Of a stretch of 50,638 nucleotides of DNA, positions 25,528-34,400 are shown piece by piece. The position numbers and the translations under genes were made by a program. Numbering within the stretch: position 1 is the first letter of the stretch; each line of letters starts with the position of its first letter. The notes under the pieces were generated by a model, which worked only from the letters and a program-made list of their open reading frames with translations, was not told the origin of the DNA and searched no databases. Source of the DNA: an uncultured Vampirovibrio sp. (lineage in GTDB: Bacteria; Cyanobacteriota; Vampirovibrionia; Gastranaerophilales; Gastranaerophilaceae). The stretch is from contig CAJTWU010000015.1 of assembly GCA_910579975.1 (NCBI GenBank), positions 1-50,638 on the forward strand. The letters are read 5' to 3'.

Positions 25528-26612
25528 TACATTACCTCCTTAACTTTTTTAACTATATCATCGCCTGTAACCCCAACACCCATTTTAAATAAAGTTGAAT
25601 ATGGAGTTGTTAGCCCGTAAATCTTTTCTAATACCATTTGAGCAAGCTGACCATTAGCAGACTCTGTAAATAATAATTGCTTAGCTCTCGCAACAGCTTC
25701 TCTTAAAGGTTTAACAGCAAGCGGTCTGATTGTTATTGGTCTAAATAAACCAGCCTTAATACCCTGTTCACGAAGTTCATCAATAGCTGTACGAGCAGAA
25801 CGAGCAACTATACCGTGTGCAATAATAAGAATTTCAGCATCATCAGCTCTGTATTCTTCATATTCTGCAACTTCTTCAGCCATTTTGTCATAATCAGACT
25901 GATAACTTTCAAGAACATCCATAAGTTCTTCTTCCATATTGTAAGTATTTCTCATGTGAACGGATTTTCTATCAACCCCGATTTCACCATTTGCAAGAAG
26001 AGATTTTTCTGTTGGAACCATTGTTATACCTCGACTAGCCGGATCATAAAGCATAACAGGTTCCCTCATTTTACCTTGATAACCATCGGCTAGAACATAA
26101 GTTGGGAAGCGATATTTCCAAGCCGTATTGAATGCTTTAATCATGTAATCATACAAGTCCTGATGACCGGCTGTTGAATAAACAATTCTAAATCCTTCGC
26201 CATTACCGCCAAAACAAGTTAAACGAGTTTCTTGCTGAGCATAAATTACAGTAGCAGTCGAAGGTCCGCCTCTTTGCATAACAGCACAAACAAAAGGTAT
26301 TCTCATCATTTCCGCCATTGATTGCGCATCTTGCATAATAACATTACCAGGTCCGGCTGTTGCCGTAAACGCTCTTTTGCCCGCTAAAATTCCACCAATA
26401 GTTGAAAATCCGGCTGATATTTCATCTTCTGTTTGCAAAAAACCGGCACCTGTTTTTGGAAGAAGTTTGCACCACGTATGCATAATTTCGTTTTGAGGCG
26501 TAATAGGATAACCGTACATGAATTCAGCCTCTGCAGAATTAGCAGCGTAAGCAAGAACTTCATTTCCGGTTAAAAACATTTTTGTATCTTCTGTAATAAG
26601 TTTGTTTACCAT
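25527..26612 (-). CDS. 2-oxoacid:ferredoxin oxidoreductase, alpha subunit (KorA/VorB-like)
   Basis: A 361-residue subunit with the pyrimidine-binding domain of the complex (YGYPITPQNEIM, then TEDEISAGFSTIGGILAG and TATAGPGNVIMQDAQSM) and the C-terminal transketolase-like domain (EILIIAHGIVARSARTAI, FRPITIRPLAV). The four-gene operon would oxidise a 2-oxoacid to acyl-CoA and CO2 while reducing ferredoxin, or run in reverse for biosynthesis, a classic anaerobe reaction. The start has GAAGGGA about 10 nt upstream. First gene of the operon. Confidence 0.93.
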   Translation of the reverse strand: MVNKLITEDTKMFLTGNEVLAYAANSAEAEFMYGYPITPQNEIMHTWCKLLPKTGAGFLQTEDEISAGFSTIGGILAGKRAFTATAGPGNVIMQDAQSMAEMMRIPFVCAVMQRGGPSTATVIYAQQETRLTCFGGNGEGFRIVYSTAGHQDLYDYMIKAFNTAWKYRFPTYVLADGYQGKMREPVMLYDPASRGITMVPTEKSLLANGEIGVDRKSVHMRNTYNMEEELMDVLESYQSDYDKMAEEVAEYEEYRADDAEILIIAHGIVARSARTAIDELREQGIKAGLFRPITIRPLAVKPLREAVARAKQLLFTESANGQLAQMVLEKIYGLTTPYSTLFKMGVGVTGDDIVKKVKEVM

Positions 26613-26642
26613 ATCATCTTCCCTTCAAAAAATTCTAAGAAT

Positions 26643-26670
26643 ATTATACTCCTAAAAGTAAGATTGGTAA
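26643..26670 (-). promoter_or_regulatory. Putative promoter of the oxidoreductase operon
   Basis: On the minus strand TTACCA (26670-26665), 16-nt spacer, TATAAT (26648-26643), 31 nt before the alpha-subunit ATG. Confidence 0.5.
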
Positions 26671-26681
26671 CCCCCCGATTT

Positions 26682-27029
26682 TCAGATTACATGAAAATGT
26701 TTGTTTAAAAGCTCAATTCCGTTTTTTGAGGTAAAATTTTCAAACCCGTAAGACTGCATAGCTTTATTCATACTAATAGCCTCCAGAGGAGTAAATCCTT
26801 TATCAATAGAATTATTAACAATTTCTTTTGATGGTTTTGTATCATAAGACAACCCAAAACCTTTTGAAGCAAAGTATTTTTGGTTAAAAGAATTACGCGT
26901 AATTACTTTATTTTCAGTTTTATCAAGTTGCAAACGTGAATAACTCTTCTCCATATTTTGGAGAAACGGTGATGTTATTAATCCTTCCCGTATATCAAGA
27001 AGTGTAGTATTTAATGCAAACATATCCAT
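26682..27029 (-). CDS. Small hypothetical protein
   Basis: A 115-residue soluble protein of no recognised family. There is no signal peptide or membrane segment. The C-terminal half (KGFTPLEAISMNKAMQSYGF) looks helical, similar to short DNA- or protein-binding helix pairs, but no firm fold can be named. It is divergent from the acetyltransferase gene at 27129 and upstream of the oxidoreductase operon promoter. Reality is supported by codon pattern and lack of a better reading frame on either strand. Confidence 0.5.
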   Translation of the reverse strand: MDMFALNTTLLDIREGLITSPFLQNMEKSYSRLQLDKTENKVITRNSFNQKYFASKGFGLSYDTKPSKEIVNNSIDKGFTPLEAISMNKAMQSYGFENFTSKNGIELLNKHFHVI

Positions 27030-27128
27030 AATTTTGTTTGTTGATTTCTGTGTTTTTTCAGATTATAAATCAACTCACCAATTATTGCAAATAGACTTTA
27101 CTAGTATCAATTATGTTATATTTAATTT

Positions 27129-27575
27129 ATGCAAATTAAAGAAATACCTACAAATAAAGCTGATTATATGGATATTTTATTAATCGGCGATGAAGATGAA
27201 AAGATGATTAATAAATATATAGAACAATCAACTCTTTTCGTTTTATTTGATAATAACATACTAACTTCTGTATGTGCCGTTATAACAATTGATAAGGAAA
27301 CTATAGAAATAAAAAATCTCGCGACATATCCTGAGTATCAAAATATGGGTTATGCTTCAGCATTGATTGACTTTATATGTAATAAGTATAAAACAGGATT
27401 TAAATACTTAATTCTTGTAACTGGAGAAAATAATAAAACGCTAACATTTTATAAAAAACGTGGTTTTCAAGAAATTCACAGGCTAAAAAACTTTTTTATT
27501 GAAAATTACTCGCATCCAATTTTTGAAGAAGGAAAACAACTGAAGGATATGATTTATTTAAAGAAAAGTTTATAA
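27129..27575 (+). CDS. GNAT-family N-acetyltransferase
   Basis: 148 residues with the GNAT core: LFVLFDNNILTSVCAV (beta strands 2-3), IEIKNLATYPEYQNMGYASALIDFI, where YQNMGYASALI is the acetyl-CoA pyrophosphate loop (Q/R-x-x-G-x-A/G), and TFYKKRGF with the conserved late Tyr and F. It likely acetylates an amine of a small molecule or protein; substrate unknown. Single gene, divergent from the small gene at 26682, and followed by a repeat-rich spacer. Confidence 0.85.
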   Translation: MQIKEIPTNKADYMDILLIGDEDEKMINKYIEQSTLFVLFDNNILTSVCAVITIDKETIEIKNLATYPEYQNMGYASALIDFICNKYKTGFKYLILVTGENNKTLTFYKKRGFQEIHRLKNFFIENYSHPIFEEGKQLKDMIYLKKSL

Positions 27576-27824
27576 CCTTTCTGTAAAATGAAACCAGTAA
27601 TAGCTTGATTTTTTCATGGAATTTTGCCCCACTTTTTATCCTAATAAAGTCCGTTTTAGTCCAGTTTGATTATTGTATAATCAAGCAACTTCCGACCACC
27701 AAAAGCTGGATTGCTTCGGGCTATTCGCCCTCACAATGACAACATAACTTCCGACCATATTACTCAAAAAAGTACAACTATTTTGGCTCATTTTTTGAGT
27801 TTAGGAACAGAGCGGAAACGCAAT
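27576..27824. repeat. Repeat-rich non-coding spacer
   Basis: No convincing gene. It holds an 8-bp inverted repeat TTGATTAT-TGT-ATAATCAA near 27667-27685, a 12-bp direct repeat AACTTCCGACCA (27687-27698 and 27746-27757) bracketing a palindromic module, and a 10-bp inverted repeat ACTCAAAAAA / TTTTTTGAGT (27762-27771 / 27791-27800). The reading frame at 27711-27965 is rejected as antisense to a tRNA. Confidence 0.7.
27687..27757. repeat. Short palindromic element flanked by 12-bp direct repeats
   Basis: Between two copies of AACTTCCGACCA lies GGATTGCTTCGGGC-TATTC-GCCCTCACAATGAC, an imperfect hairpin (ATTG...CAAT outer, GGGC/GCCC inner). It resembles widespread intergenic GATTGCTTCG...CAATGAC repeats in bacterial genomes. 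Looks like a small mobile or REP-type element. Confidence 0.55.
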
Positions 27825-27849
27825 AAAAAAGAGCCCTTTCAGGACTCTT
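27825..27849 (-). terminator. Terminator of tRNA-Gly
   Basis: On the minus strand AAGAGTCC-TGAAA-GGGCTCTT (one T-G pair) followed by TTTT, starting 5 nt after the tRNA end. Confidence 0.85.
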
Positions 27850-27854
27850 CTTTA

Positions 27855-27929
27855 TGGAGCGGGAGACGAGGCTCGAACTCGCGACATCCTCCTTGGCAAG
27901 GAGGCATTCTACCACTGAATTACCCCCGC
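27855..27929 (-). tRNA. tRNA-Gly (GCC)
   Basis: 75 nt on the minus strand: acceptor GCGGGGG / CTCCCGC with one G-T pair, anticodon arm CTCCTTGCCAAGGAG giving GCC, T-arm GCGAGTTCGAGCCTCGT, discriminator T as expected for bacterial tRNA-Gly, encoded CCA. Confidence 0.97.
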
Positions 27930-27992
27930 TCGGTATATTTCTATAGTACATGCTCAAATTTTTAAGTCAAGGGGTAAATTACATTTGATTTT

Positions 27993-28622
27993 TTATTGCT
28001 TTACATATCCAGTTCTAACAAAAGGATTTTCCGGACCTTCTGTTGGACAAAATTTTATATCTATTAAACGATACTCTTTTATTTTTCCCGTTTTTGTTCT
28101 TATTACTTCATACTTTGTATGCAAAGAATAGTGAGTTCTATTAGTCTTAAATCCTGAAGCTAATTTTTTGACGAAAGTTAAACCTCGTTTAAAATAATCA
28201 CTTAACGCAATATTAACCTCTGCACCTTGAGGAGCCTCACTTTTTGCCTTTCCAATCGGCTTGCCAAGAGTTTCAGTCATGTGCTCAGCGTGCCGGCCCG
28301 TCACAAGATAACCTATAGGCTCAAAACTTTGATTATTCCATCCGCCTTGAGAATTGTAAAACGAACGTGCAATAGGATTTTGACTATAATCTTTATCCTT
28401 AGCGCAAATAACTTTTTTTACATATTCCATCAAAGCTAGTTTATCGGGTTTTACCTTTTTCATTTGACTATTTAGTAGTCTAACCAAGGGCTTTTGCAAC
28501 TTTACATTCAATTCATGAGTAAGTGCCGGAGCATAACTTCCATTTGTTTCACGAACCCAATGCACAACAGGATAGCCGGCTTTAAACTGGTTAGAATAAT
28601 TTTGAGTTGGTTGTATGTTCAT
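27993..28622 (-). CDS. Hypothetical protein with N-terminal FKA tag
   Basis: A 209-residue protein starting MNIQPTQNYSNQFKAGYPVV, one of several window proteins with a short N-terminal F-K/Q/R-G/A tag after a polar stretch. The rest is basic and beta-rich (HYSLHTKYEVIRTKTGKIKEYRLIDIKF) and no family is recognised. GRHAEHMTE in the middle could be a metal or active-site motif but is not diagnostic. It has no membrane helix. Its start lies 31 nt beyond the aminotransferase gene end at 28654 (same strand), so the two may share a transcript. Confidence 0.6.
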   Translation of the reverse strand: MNIQPTQNYSNQFKAGYPVVHWVRETNGSYAPALTHELNVKLQKPLVRLLNSQMKKVKPDKLALMEYVKKVICAKDKDYSQNPIARSFYNSQGGWNNQSFEPIGYLVTGRHAEHMTETLGKPIGKAKSEAPQGAEVNIALSDYFKRGLTFVKKLASGFKTNRTHYSLHTKYEVIRTKTGKIKEYRLIDIKFCPTEGPENPFVRTGYVKQ

Positions 28623-28653
28623 AACAACTTAAACCTTGTAAAAATTATTTTTG

Positions 28654-29880
28654 CTAGGAAAAAGTAAATCCATCTTCTTTCATTCTTCTAAACAATTCTT
28701 TTATCTGTTCAGAAGTACAAACAATAGATACACGGAAGAAACCTTCACCATATTCACCAAAAGCATTACCGGGAACCGCAACTATCCCTGATTTATGCAT
28801 TAAATCCTCAGTAAATTCAACAGAAGTTTTGTATCTTGGAGGAATTGGCAGCCACAGATAGAATGTTGCCTCAGGAATATTAAATTCTCCCCAGCCAAGC
28901 TCCTTTAAACCCTCTACAAAAAGTTCTTGATTTTTCTTAAAATCTTTATTGGCAATTTTTATATACTCATCACCCTCTTTAGAGTTCAAAACTGCTGCTC
29001 CGGCTTTTTGAATTGCTTTGAATATGCCGGAATCAAGAGTTGATTTTAATTTACCAAACATTTTAACAGCCTCTTTATTGCCGCAAATCCAGCCTAAACG
29101 CCAACCGGTCATTGCATATGGTTTTGAAAAGCTGTGAAATTCCACCGCAATATCTTTTGCTCCTTCAATTTCCAAAATACTTACAGGTTTCAAATCTTCT
29201 TTAAAATACATATCAGCATAGGCTGCATCTGAAATTAGCAAAATATTATGTTTTTTACAAAAAGCTACTACTTTTTCTAAATATTCTCTTGTGGCTGTTG
29301 CACCAAGAGGATTGTTAGGATAATTAATCAATAACGCTTTAACTTTTTTAGGATTATCAATACCTTCAAAAACTTTTTCTAAATCAGGCATATAATTATC
29401 TTCACGGCGCAATGGAATAGAAAAAGCTTTGCCGCCTGATACCTTAATCATTTCCTTATATGAAGCATAGCCTGGATCAGGAACCATTATAATTTCTTTA
29501 TCTTCATCCGCTGTTGCCGGATTAATTAAAACACGAATAAAGTTTGCTAAACCTTCTTTTGAACCCAAAAGAGAAAAAATTTCTGTAGCCGGATCAAGCT
29601 CCACACCAAAACGGGTTTTCATTCTTAAAGCAGCGGCTTCTCGAAAACAAACTTCACCCTTAGGTGATGAATACGTATGAATACCATTCTCATCCAGTGC
29701 TGATTTCATAGCCTCAATAACAAATTTTGGAGGATTTTTTACAGGCGCCCCCATTGCTAAAGAAATAGGTGCTCTTCCTTTTGCCGTTAATTCAGGTGTA
29801 ATCTTTGCAACAGTCTCTTTTATACGAAACATAATATAAGTTTCAAGTGACTGAACATAATCATTAAAAAATTCCTGCAT
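28654..29880 (-). CDS. Class I/II PLP aminotransferase, LL-diaminopimelate aminotransferase-like
   Basis: 408 residues, fold type I. Motifs are visible in order: LAMGAPVKNPPKFV, HTYSSPKGEVCFREAAALRM, LGSKEGLANFI, VPDPGYASYKE, LLINYPNNPLGATA, ISDAAYADM (PLP Asp and Tyr), FHSFSKPYAMTGWRLGWICG (PLP Lys in SFSK) and FFRVSIVC (substrate-binding Arg). The style with PNNPLGATA and SKPYAMTGWR matches DapL, which converts tetrahydrodipicolinate straight to LL-diaminopimelate and is used by Cyanobacteria, but aspartate or aromatic aminotransferases are close. Pairs with the lysC gene in the lysine/peptidoglycan pathway. It has a near-consensus promoter. Confidence 0.8.
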   Translation of the reverse strand: MQEFFNDYVQSLETYIMFRIKETVAKITPELTAKGRAPISLAMGAPVKNPPKFVIEAMKSALDENGIHTYSSPKGEVCFREAAALRMKTRFGVELDPATEIFSLLGSKEGLANFIRVLINPATADEDKEIIMVPDPGYASYKEMIKVSGGKAFSIPLRREDNYMPDLEKVFEGIDNPKKVKALLINYPNNPLGATATREYLEKVVAFCKKHNILLISDAAYADMYFKEDLKPVSILEIEGAKDIAVEFHSFSKPYAMTGWRLGWICGNKEAVKMFGKLKSTLDSGIFKAIQKAGAAVLNSKEGDEYIKIANKDFKKNQELFVEGLKELGWGEFNIPEATFYLWLPIPPRYKTSVEFTEDLMHKSGIVAVPGNAFGEYGEGFFRVSIVCTSEQIKELFRRMKEDGFTFS

Positions 29881-29911
29881 TAAGCTATCCTCATAATTCT
29901 ATTGCCAAAAC

Positions 29912-29940
29912 ATTATATATAATGCTTTAGAAAATGTCAA
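29912..29940 (-). promoter_or_regulatory. Near-consensus sigma70 promoter of the aminotransferase
   Basis: On the minus strand TTGACA (29940-29935), 17-nt spacer, TATAAT (29917-29912), 32 nt ahead of the ATG. Confidence 0.85.
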
Positions 29941-29960
29941 AGGGAGAGGTTATAAAAAGA

Positions 29961-31829
29961 TTAAAGATATTTTGCAATTTCAGCCATTGTTTCAGGAAAC
30001 ATTTCTTGAAGAACAAGAATACGCTCTGCAATTCCCCTTTCAGTATTTGGCAAGCTTAATAATGCATTCGTATCACTAAAAATTTCTTCAATGGCACCGT
30101 GTTTTCTATTTAGATAATGATCAGAATTTTCAATAATATGATCTATCATATGCAACTCATGTGAAGTTGTTTTAGCCTTATATGCATTTAATTCTTTATG
30201 ATAAACTGCAAGAATTCTGTTCCAATCTTCATCTTCTATTGCGGAGGCTTTGTGATGTCCAAGTTCATGTAAAAATATAAATTGGTTATCTTTATGCTTT
30301 TCACCTAACTTTATAATACCGTCTATTTGCCCTGAAACTTCAGGATTACCCATATATGGGCTTACTTCTTTCAACCCGCTTGTATTAATTTTTATAATCT
30401 CATCACCTGGAAGATGTTTTATCATATCAATGATTTTTTCATCACCTGAAGGTACAAGAGCTTTTAAATCAATTGTTTCAGTAATCCCATTTGTGGTTAC
30501 ATTTAATAAATTTTCAAAAACATTGATATGATATACTTGTCCGTTTATCGTTGAAACAAAATTATTTTCATCAAGAATTTTATACGTACGTCTTAAATCT
30601 AATAATGATTGGATAGAGTAATTATAAACATTATCACCATTTGGCTGCTGTAAGAAATGACTCTTTATTTTAATTCCAGCCGGAGACTCTAAATTTTGCT
30701 TAACAACAAATTCACCTGTACAAGGATCCGTAACCGCCCTTGATAATATTTCATAATTGTCTTTATCGACTTTTAATGCATCTAATTGACCTTCTACAGA
30801 AGCTTGTGCGAAATAAGTTTTTTGACCTAAATTATCTGTGACTTCTTTATCCAGCAAATCTCCATATCCATCAGATATATTGTATCGGGCATGAGTTGAA
30901 GTATCCAGTATACAATTTTGAATTTGCATTTCACTAAAGGAACCAGAACAGCTTGATATAAGCTTTTCTGATGATTTATCAAATATAAATACCTCTTTAT
31001 CAATTGCAACAAGATATTGAGATGAATTAAAGCGGTCTTCTTTCATCATAACAGCCCGGTCTTTTGAGTCACCAAGTGCTTTTAAAACAACCTTTCTAAT
31101 ATTTGAACCTGAATTATTTAGAATTTTAGTAAGCGCATGATTATCTATATCTAATATTCTAAATTTAGAATTAGCCAATAAGGATAGCATTGACATAGCA
31201 GCACCCATATCATCATTTAAAGCTTTAACAATCCCATTTGTTGGAACTATTCCAGATGAGTTTAATTTTTTAGCCCAATTTTCTGCTTCTTGTATATTGC
31301 TAAAGAAGCCTTTATTAAATAGTATTCTCGGGATTTTACTAAAATTCTCAATAATTGAATCTGCTTCATCAGAAGTTTTAGCTTGAAGCACAAGAGATTT
31401 TATTTTTCTTATCTGTGAAATCATTTCATCTTCTGTTGTACAGTCATCAATTTGTTTACGAATAACTTGTGCTAAGCCGCTCCAGTGATCATAGTTTCTT
31501 AATGGTGTGGAAAGTTCTAAATCTTTAAAAAATCTTAAAACAACTCTTTTTGTTTTAGATGTCATTGAAGTATCCAAAAACGGTGTGATAAACTTAAGCA
31601 AGCAAGTGCAGTCTATTGCATCATTATTTAATATTCTAGTTAAGTATTTCTCTAAACTATCGTCCACATTACCATCTTGTGACACAAATTGTTGAAATTT
31701 ACCTTTTAAAGATTTAATTTCTACAGTATCCATTTTAAGTGGTCGACGAATATACGAAATATTTTCCAGAGGTTTTAAACCAACCGAAAAATTTTTGTAT
31801 AATGACATTCCTAAATCTAACCTGTTCAT
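29961..31829 (-). CDS. Large protein with a C-terminal zincin-type HExxH metalloprotease motif
   Basis: 622 residues. The last ~110 contain FLHELGHH (His521, Glu522, His525), the HExxH zinc motif, and then GAIEEIFSDTNALL about 60 residues later, whose Glu could be the third zinc ligand, as in gluzincin or lethal-factor-like (ATLF) proteases. The first ~500 residues are helical then beta-rich (YLVAIDKEVFIFDKSSEKL, QVYHINVFENLLNV), with no recognised domain and no clear signal peptide. Related proteases are secreted toxins or polymorphic-toxin-like effectors, so a role against host or competitor cells is possible but not shown. Its promoter region is divergent from gyrB. Confidence 0.7.
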   Translation of the reverse strand: MNRLDLGMSLYKNFSVGLKPLENISYIRRPLKMDTVEIKSLKGKFQQFVSQDGNVDDSLEKYLTRILNNDAIDCTCLLKFITPFLDTSMTSKTKRVVLRFFKDLELSTPLRNYDHWSGLAQVIRKQIDDCTTEDEMISQIRKIKSLVLQAKTSDEADSIIENFSKIPRILFNKGFFSNIQEAENWAKKLNSSGIVPTNGIVKALNDDMGAAMSMLSLLANSKFRILDIDNHALTKILNNSGSNIRKVVLKALGDSKDRAVMMKEDRFNSSQYLVAIDKEVFIFDKSSEKLISSCSGSFSEMQIQNCILDTSTHARYNISDGYGDLLDKEVTDNLGQKTYFAQASVEGQLDALKVDKDNYEILSRAVTDPCTGEFVVKQNLESPAGIKIKSHFLQQPNGDNVYNYSIQSLLDLRRTYKILDENNFVSTINGQVYHINVFENLLNVTTNGITETIDLKALVPSGDEKIIDMIKHLPGDEIIKINTSGLKEVSPYMGNPEVSGQIDGIIKLGEKHKDNQFIFLHELGHHKASAIEDEDWNRILAVYHKELNAYKAKTTSHELHMIDHIIENSDHYLNRKHGAIEEIFSDTNALLSLPNTERGIAERILVLQEMFPETMAEIAKYL

Positions 31830-31936
31830 ATAAATATAAAGTATTTTAAAGATGAAAAATTGCCTTTCATGTACGTTTTTTTGTTTTTGTGATAAGATGT
31901 TGGTAAAGAATAGATTTTTGGATTTGAGGGGGATAA

Positions 31937-34369
31937 ATGAGTCAAGGGTATGATGCTAGTAATATTAGAGTTTTAGAGGGCTTGGAAGCAGTTAGAATGC
32001 GTCCGGGTATGTATATTGGTTCTACTTCACAAAGAGGTTTGCACCACTGTATTTATGAAATCGTTGATAACTCAATTGATGAATCTCTTGCAGGCTATTG
32101 TACCGAAATCCACGTAACAGTACACAAAGACAATAGTGTTACTGTTGAGGATAACGGCCGCGGTATTCCTGTTGACATAAAACCTGAAACCGGTAAATCT
32201 GCTCTAGAAATTGTTCATACAGTACTTCACGCCGGCGGGAAGTTTGGTGACGGAGGCTACAAAGTATCAGGCGGACTTCACGGTGTTGGTGCTTCTGTTG
32301 TTAACGCTTTATCAGAAAAAATGGTTGTAGAAGTTTCACGTAACGGTTATGTTTGGAAACAAACTTATCTAAGAGGAGAACCTACTGCGCAAGTTGAAAA
32401 AACAGTTTCGACTACTAAAACCGGTACAAAGTCAACTTTCTGGCTTGACCCTGAAATCTTTACCGAAACAACAGAAATTGATGTTGATATTGTTGCAAAT
32501 CGTTTTAGAGAAATGGCTTTTCTTAACAAAGGGCTGAAAATTATTCTTCACGATGAAAAATCAGATAAAGAAGAAACATTCCACTACGAAGGCGGTATTG
32601 CAAGCTATGTAGAATTTTTGAACCATAACCGTACCGTTATGTTTGATGAACCAATCTATATGGACAAAATCGTTGATACAATCAAAGTCGAAGTTGCTAT
32701 GCAATATACTGATGCATATAGCGAGTCAATACTTTCATTTGCTAACAACATTAACACTCATCAGGGCGGTACTCACTTAACTGGTTTCAGAAATGCGATT
32801 ACCCGTGTTCTTAATGATTATGCAAGAACAAATAAAATTTTGAAAGACTCTGAACAGAACCTTTCAGGAGATGATGTTAGAGAAGGCTTAACAGCAATTG
32901 TATCTGTTAAAATCGAAAACCCTGAATTCGAAGGTCAAACAAAAGAAAAACTTGGTAACTCTGAGGTTATGGGTGCTGTTCAGGATGTTGTTAAAGAAAA
33001 ATTACAGGAATGGTTAGAATTTAACCCTAAACTTGCTAAACTTATTATTGAAAAAACTCTTCAGGCTCAACGCGCAAGAGAAGCAGCCCGTAAAGCAAGA
33101 GAATTAACAAGACGTAAATCTGTTCTTGAAAACTCAACTCTACCTGGTAAACTTGCTGACTGCTCAAACAGAGAACCTGAAAAATGTGAAATCTACATCG
33201 TTGAGGGTGATTCAGCCGGCGGTTCTGCTAAACAAGGTAGAAACAGAATGTTTCAGGCAATTTTACCATTAAGAGGTAAAATCTTAAACGTAGAAAAAGC
33301 AAGATTAGATAAAATTTATGCTAATAACGAAATTCAGTCAATGGTTCAGGCTTTTGGTATTACTATCAGCCGTAATTCAGAAGAATTTAACCTTGAAAAA
33401 CTTCGTTACCATAAAATCATTATCATGACCGATGCGGACGTTGACGGTGCTCATATTAGAACATTGCTGTTAACATTCTTCTTCCGTTATGCTCGTCCGC
33501 TAATTGAAAACGGTTATGTATATATTGCACAGCCGCCATTGTTCAAAGTAACACAAGGTAAAACTTCAGAGTATCTTTATGATGAACATGCACTTGATAA
33601 AATGCTGAAAGAACGCGGTATCAAATCATTGAGTCTTTCTGATAAAACTAAGTCAAAAGTTAAAACCGGAGATGAATTATTAACACTGCTTTCAAATATG
33701 GGAACATTCTACAGAGCATACAATAACCCTATTTTGAATATTATTCCATCCGTTGTACTTAGAGGTCTTGTACGTTCAGATATAAAACCTGAAGATTTTG
33801 AAGATCAAGCTAAAATGAATGAAATTCTTGCTTATCTTGAACATTATCTGAAAGACCACGCAGAAAACTATAATGTAACAGAAGCAAAAAATTATGCAGT
33901 TTCATTAAAATATAATCCTGACAATGCAAAATACGCAATCCAATTGGATTTATTTGAAAATGAACATGAAATGATTACAGCAAATATTATTAAATCAAAT
34001 GAGTTCAAGAGATTGAAAAATTCTTATCCTCTAATCCGTGATTTCTTAATTGAAGAAGAAGAAAAGTTAATATTAGAATCTGAAAACGGAGAAGTTGAAA
34101 TCACATCATTTGAACAACTTCAAAAAATTGTCGATGATAGAGGTCAAAAAGGTATGACAATCCAGCGTTTCAAAGGTTTAGGTGAAATGATGCCTCAACA
34201 ATTATGGGAAACTACAATGGATCCTGAAACCAGAACATTATTGAAGGTTAATATTGAAGATGCTATGATGTGTGACCAGCTTTTTGATATTTTGATGGGC
34301 GATAAGGTTGAACCTAGACGAGACTTCATTGAGTCAAATGCTGTTTATGCAACAAATATTGATACATAA
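31937..34369 (+). CDS. gyrB: DNA gyrase subunit B
   Basis: Type II topoisomerase subunit holding the ATPase and TOPRIM domains. 810 residues. GHKL ATPase motifs: YEIVDNSIDES, VEDNGRGIPVD, HAGGKFGDGGYKVSGGLHGVG. TOPRIM motifs: YIVEGDSAGGSAKQGR and MTDADVDGAHIRTLLL. C-terminal QRFKGLGEMMPQQLW. The ~160-residue stretch between the Toprim motifs and the tail (about residues 550-720) is the insertion known from Gram-negative GyrB, here richer in Lys/Glu, which explains the length close to E. coli's 804. Preceded by GAGGGGG; followed by a terminator. gyrA is not in the window. Confidence 0.97.
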   Translation: MSQGYDASNIRVLEGLEAVRMRPGMYIGSTSQRGLHHCIYEIVDNSIDESLAGYCTEIHVTVHKDNSVTVEDNGRGIPVDIKPETGKSALEIVHTVLHAGGKFGDGGYKVSGGLHGVGASVVNALSEKMVVEVSRNGYVWKQTYLRGEPTAQVEKTVSTTKTGTKSTFWLDPEIFTETTEIDVDIVANRFREMAFLNKGLKIILHDEKSDKEETFHYEGGIASYVEFLNHNRTVMFDEPIYMDKIVDTIKVEVAMQYTDAYSESILSFANNINTHQGGTHLTGFRNAITRVLNDYARTNKILKDSEQNLSGDDVREGLTAIVSVKIENPEFEGQTKEKLGNSEVMGAVQDVVKEKLQEWLEFNPKLAKLIIEKTLQAQRAREAARKARELTRRKSVLENSTLPGKLADCSNREPEKCEIYIVEGDSAGGSAKQGRNRMFQAILPLRGKILNVEKARLDKIYANNEIQSMVQAFGITISRNSEEFNLEKLRYHKIIIMTDADVDGAHIRTLLLTFFFRYARPLIENGYVYIAQPPLFKVTQGKTSEYLYDEHALDKMLKERGIKSLSLSDKTKSKVKTGDELLTLLSNMGTFYRAYNNPILNIIPSVVLRGLVRSDIKPEDFEDQAKMNEILAYLEHYLKDHAENYNVTEAKNYAVSLKYNPDNAKYAIQLDLFENEHEMITANIIKSNEFKRLKNSYPLIRDFLIEEEEKLILESENGEVEITSFEQLQKIVDDRGQKGMTIQRFKGLGEMMPQQLWETTMDPETRTLLKVNIEDAMMCDQLFDILMGDKVEPRRDFIESNAVYATNIDT

Positions 34370-34400
34370 TTAAAAGACTCGCTTAATGCGAGTCTTTTAA
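34370..34400. terminator. Bidirectional terminator overlapping a stop codon
   Basis: Perfect 13-bp stem TTAAAAGACTCGC / GCGAGTCTTTTAA with a 5-nt loop. The minus-strand Crp/Fnr gene ends at 34383, inside the loop, so its last codons form one arm. Confidence 0.93.

Noticed and set aside
27711..27965. Plus-strand reading frame across the tRNA-Gly region
   Set aside because: It is antisense to the tRNA and has the false-protein look typical of such frames; no ribosome site.
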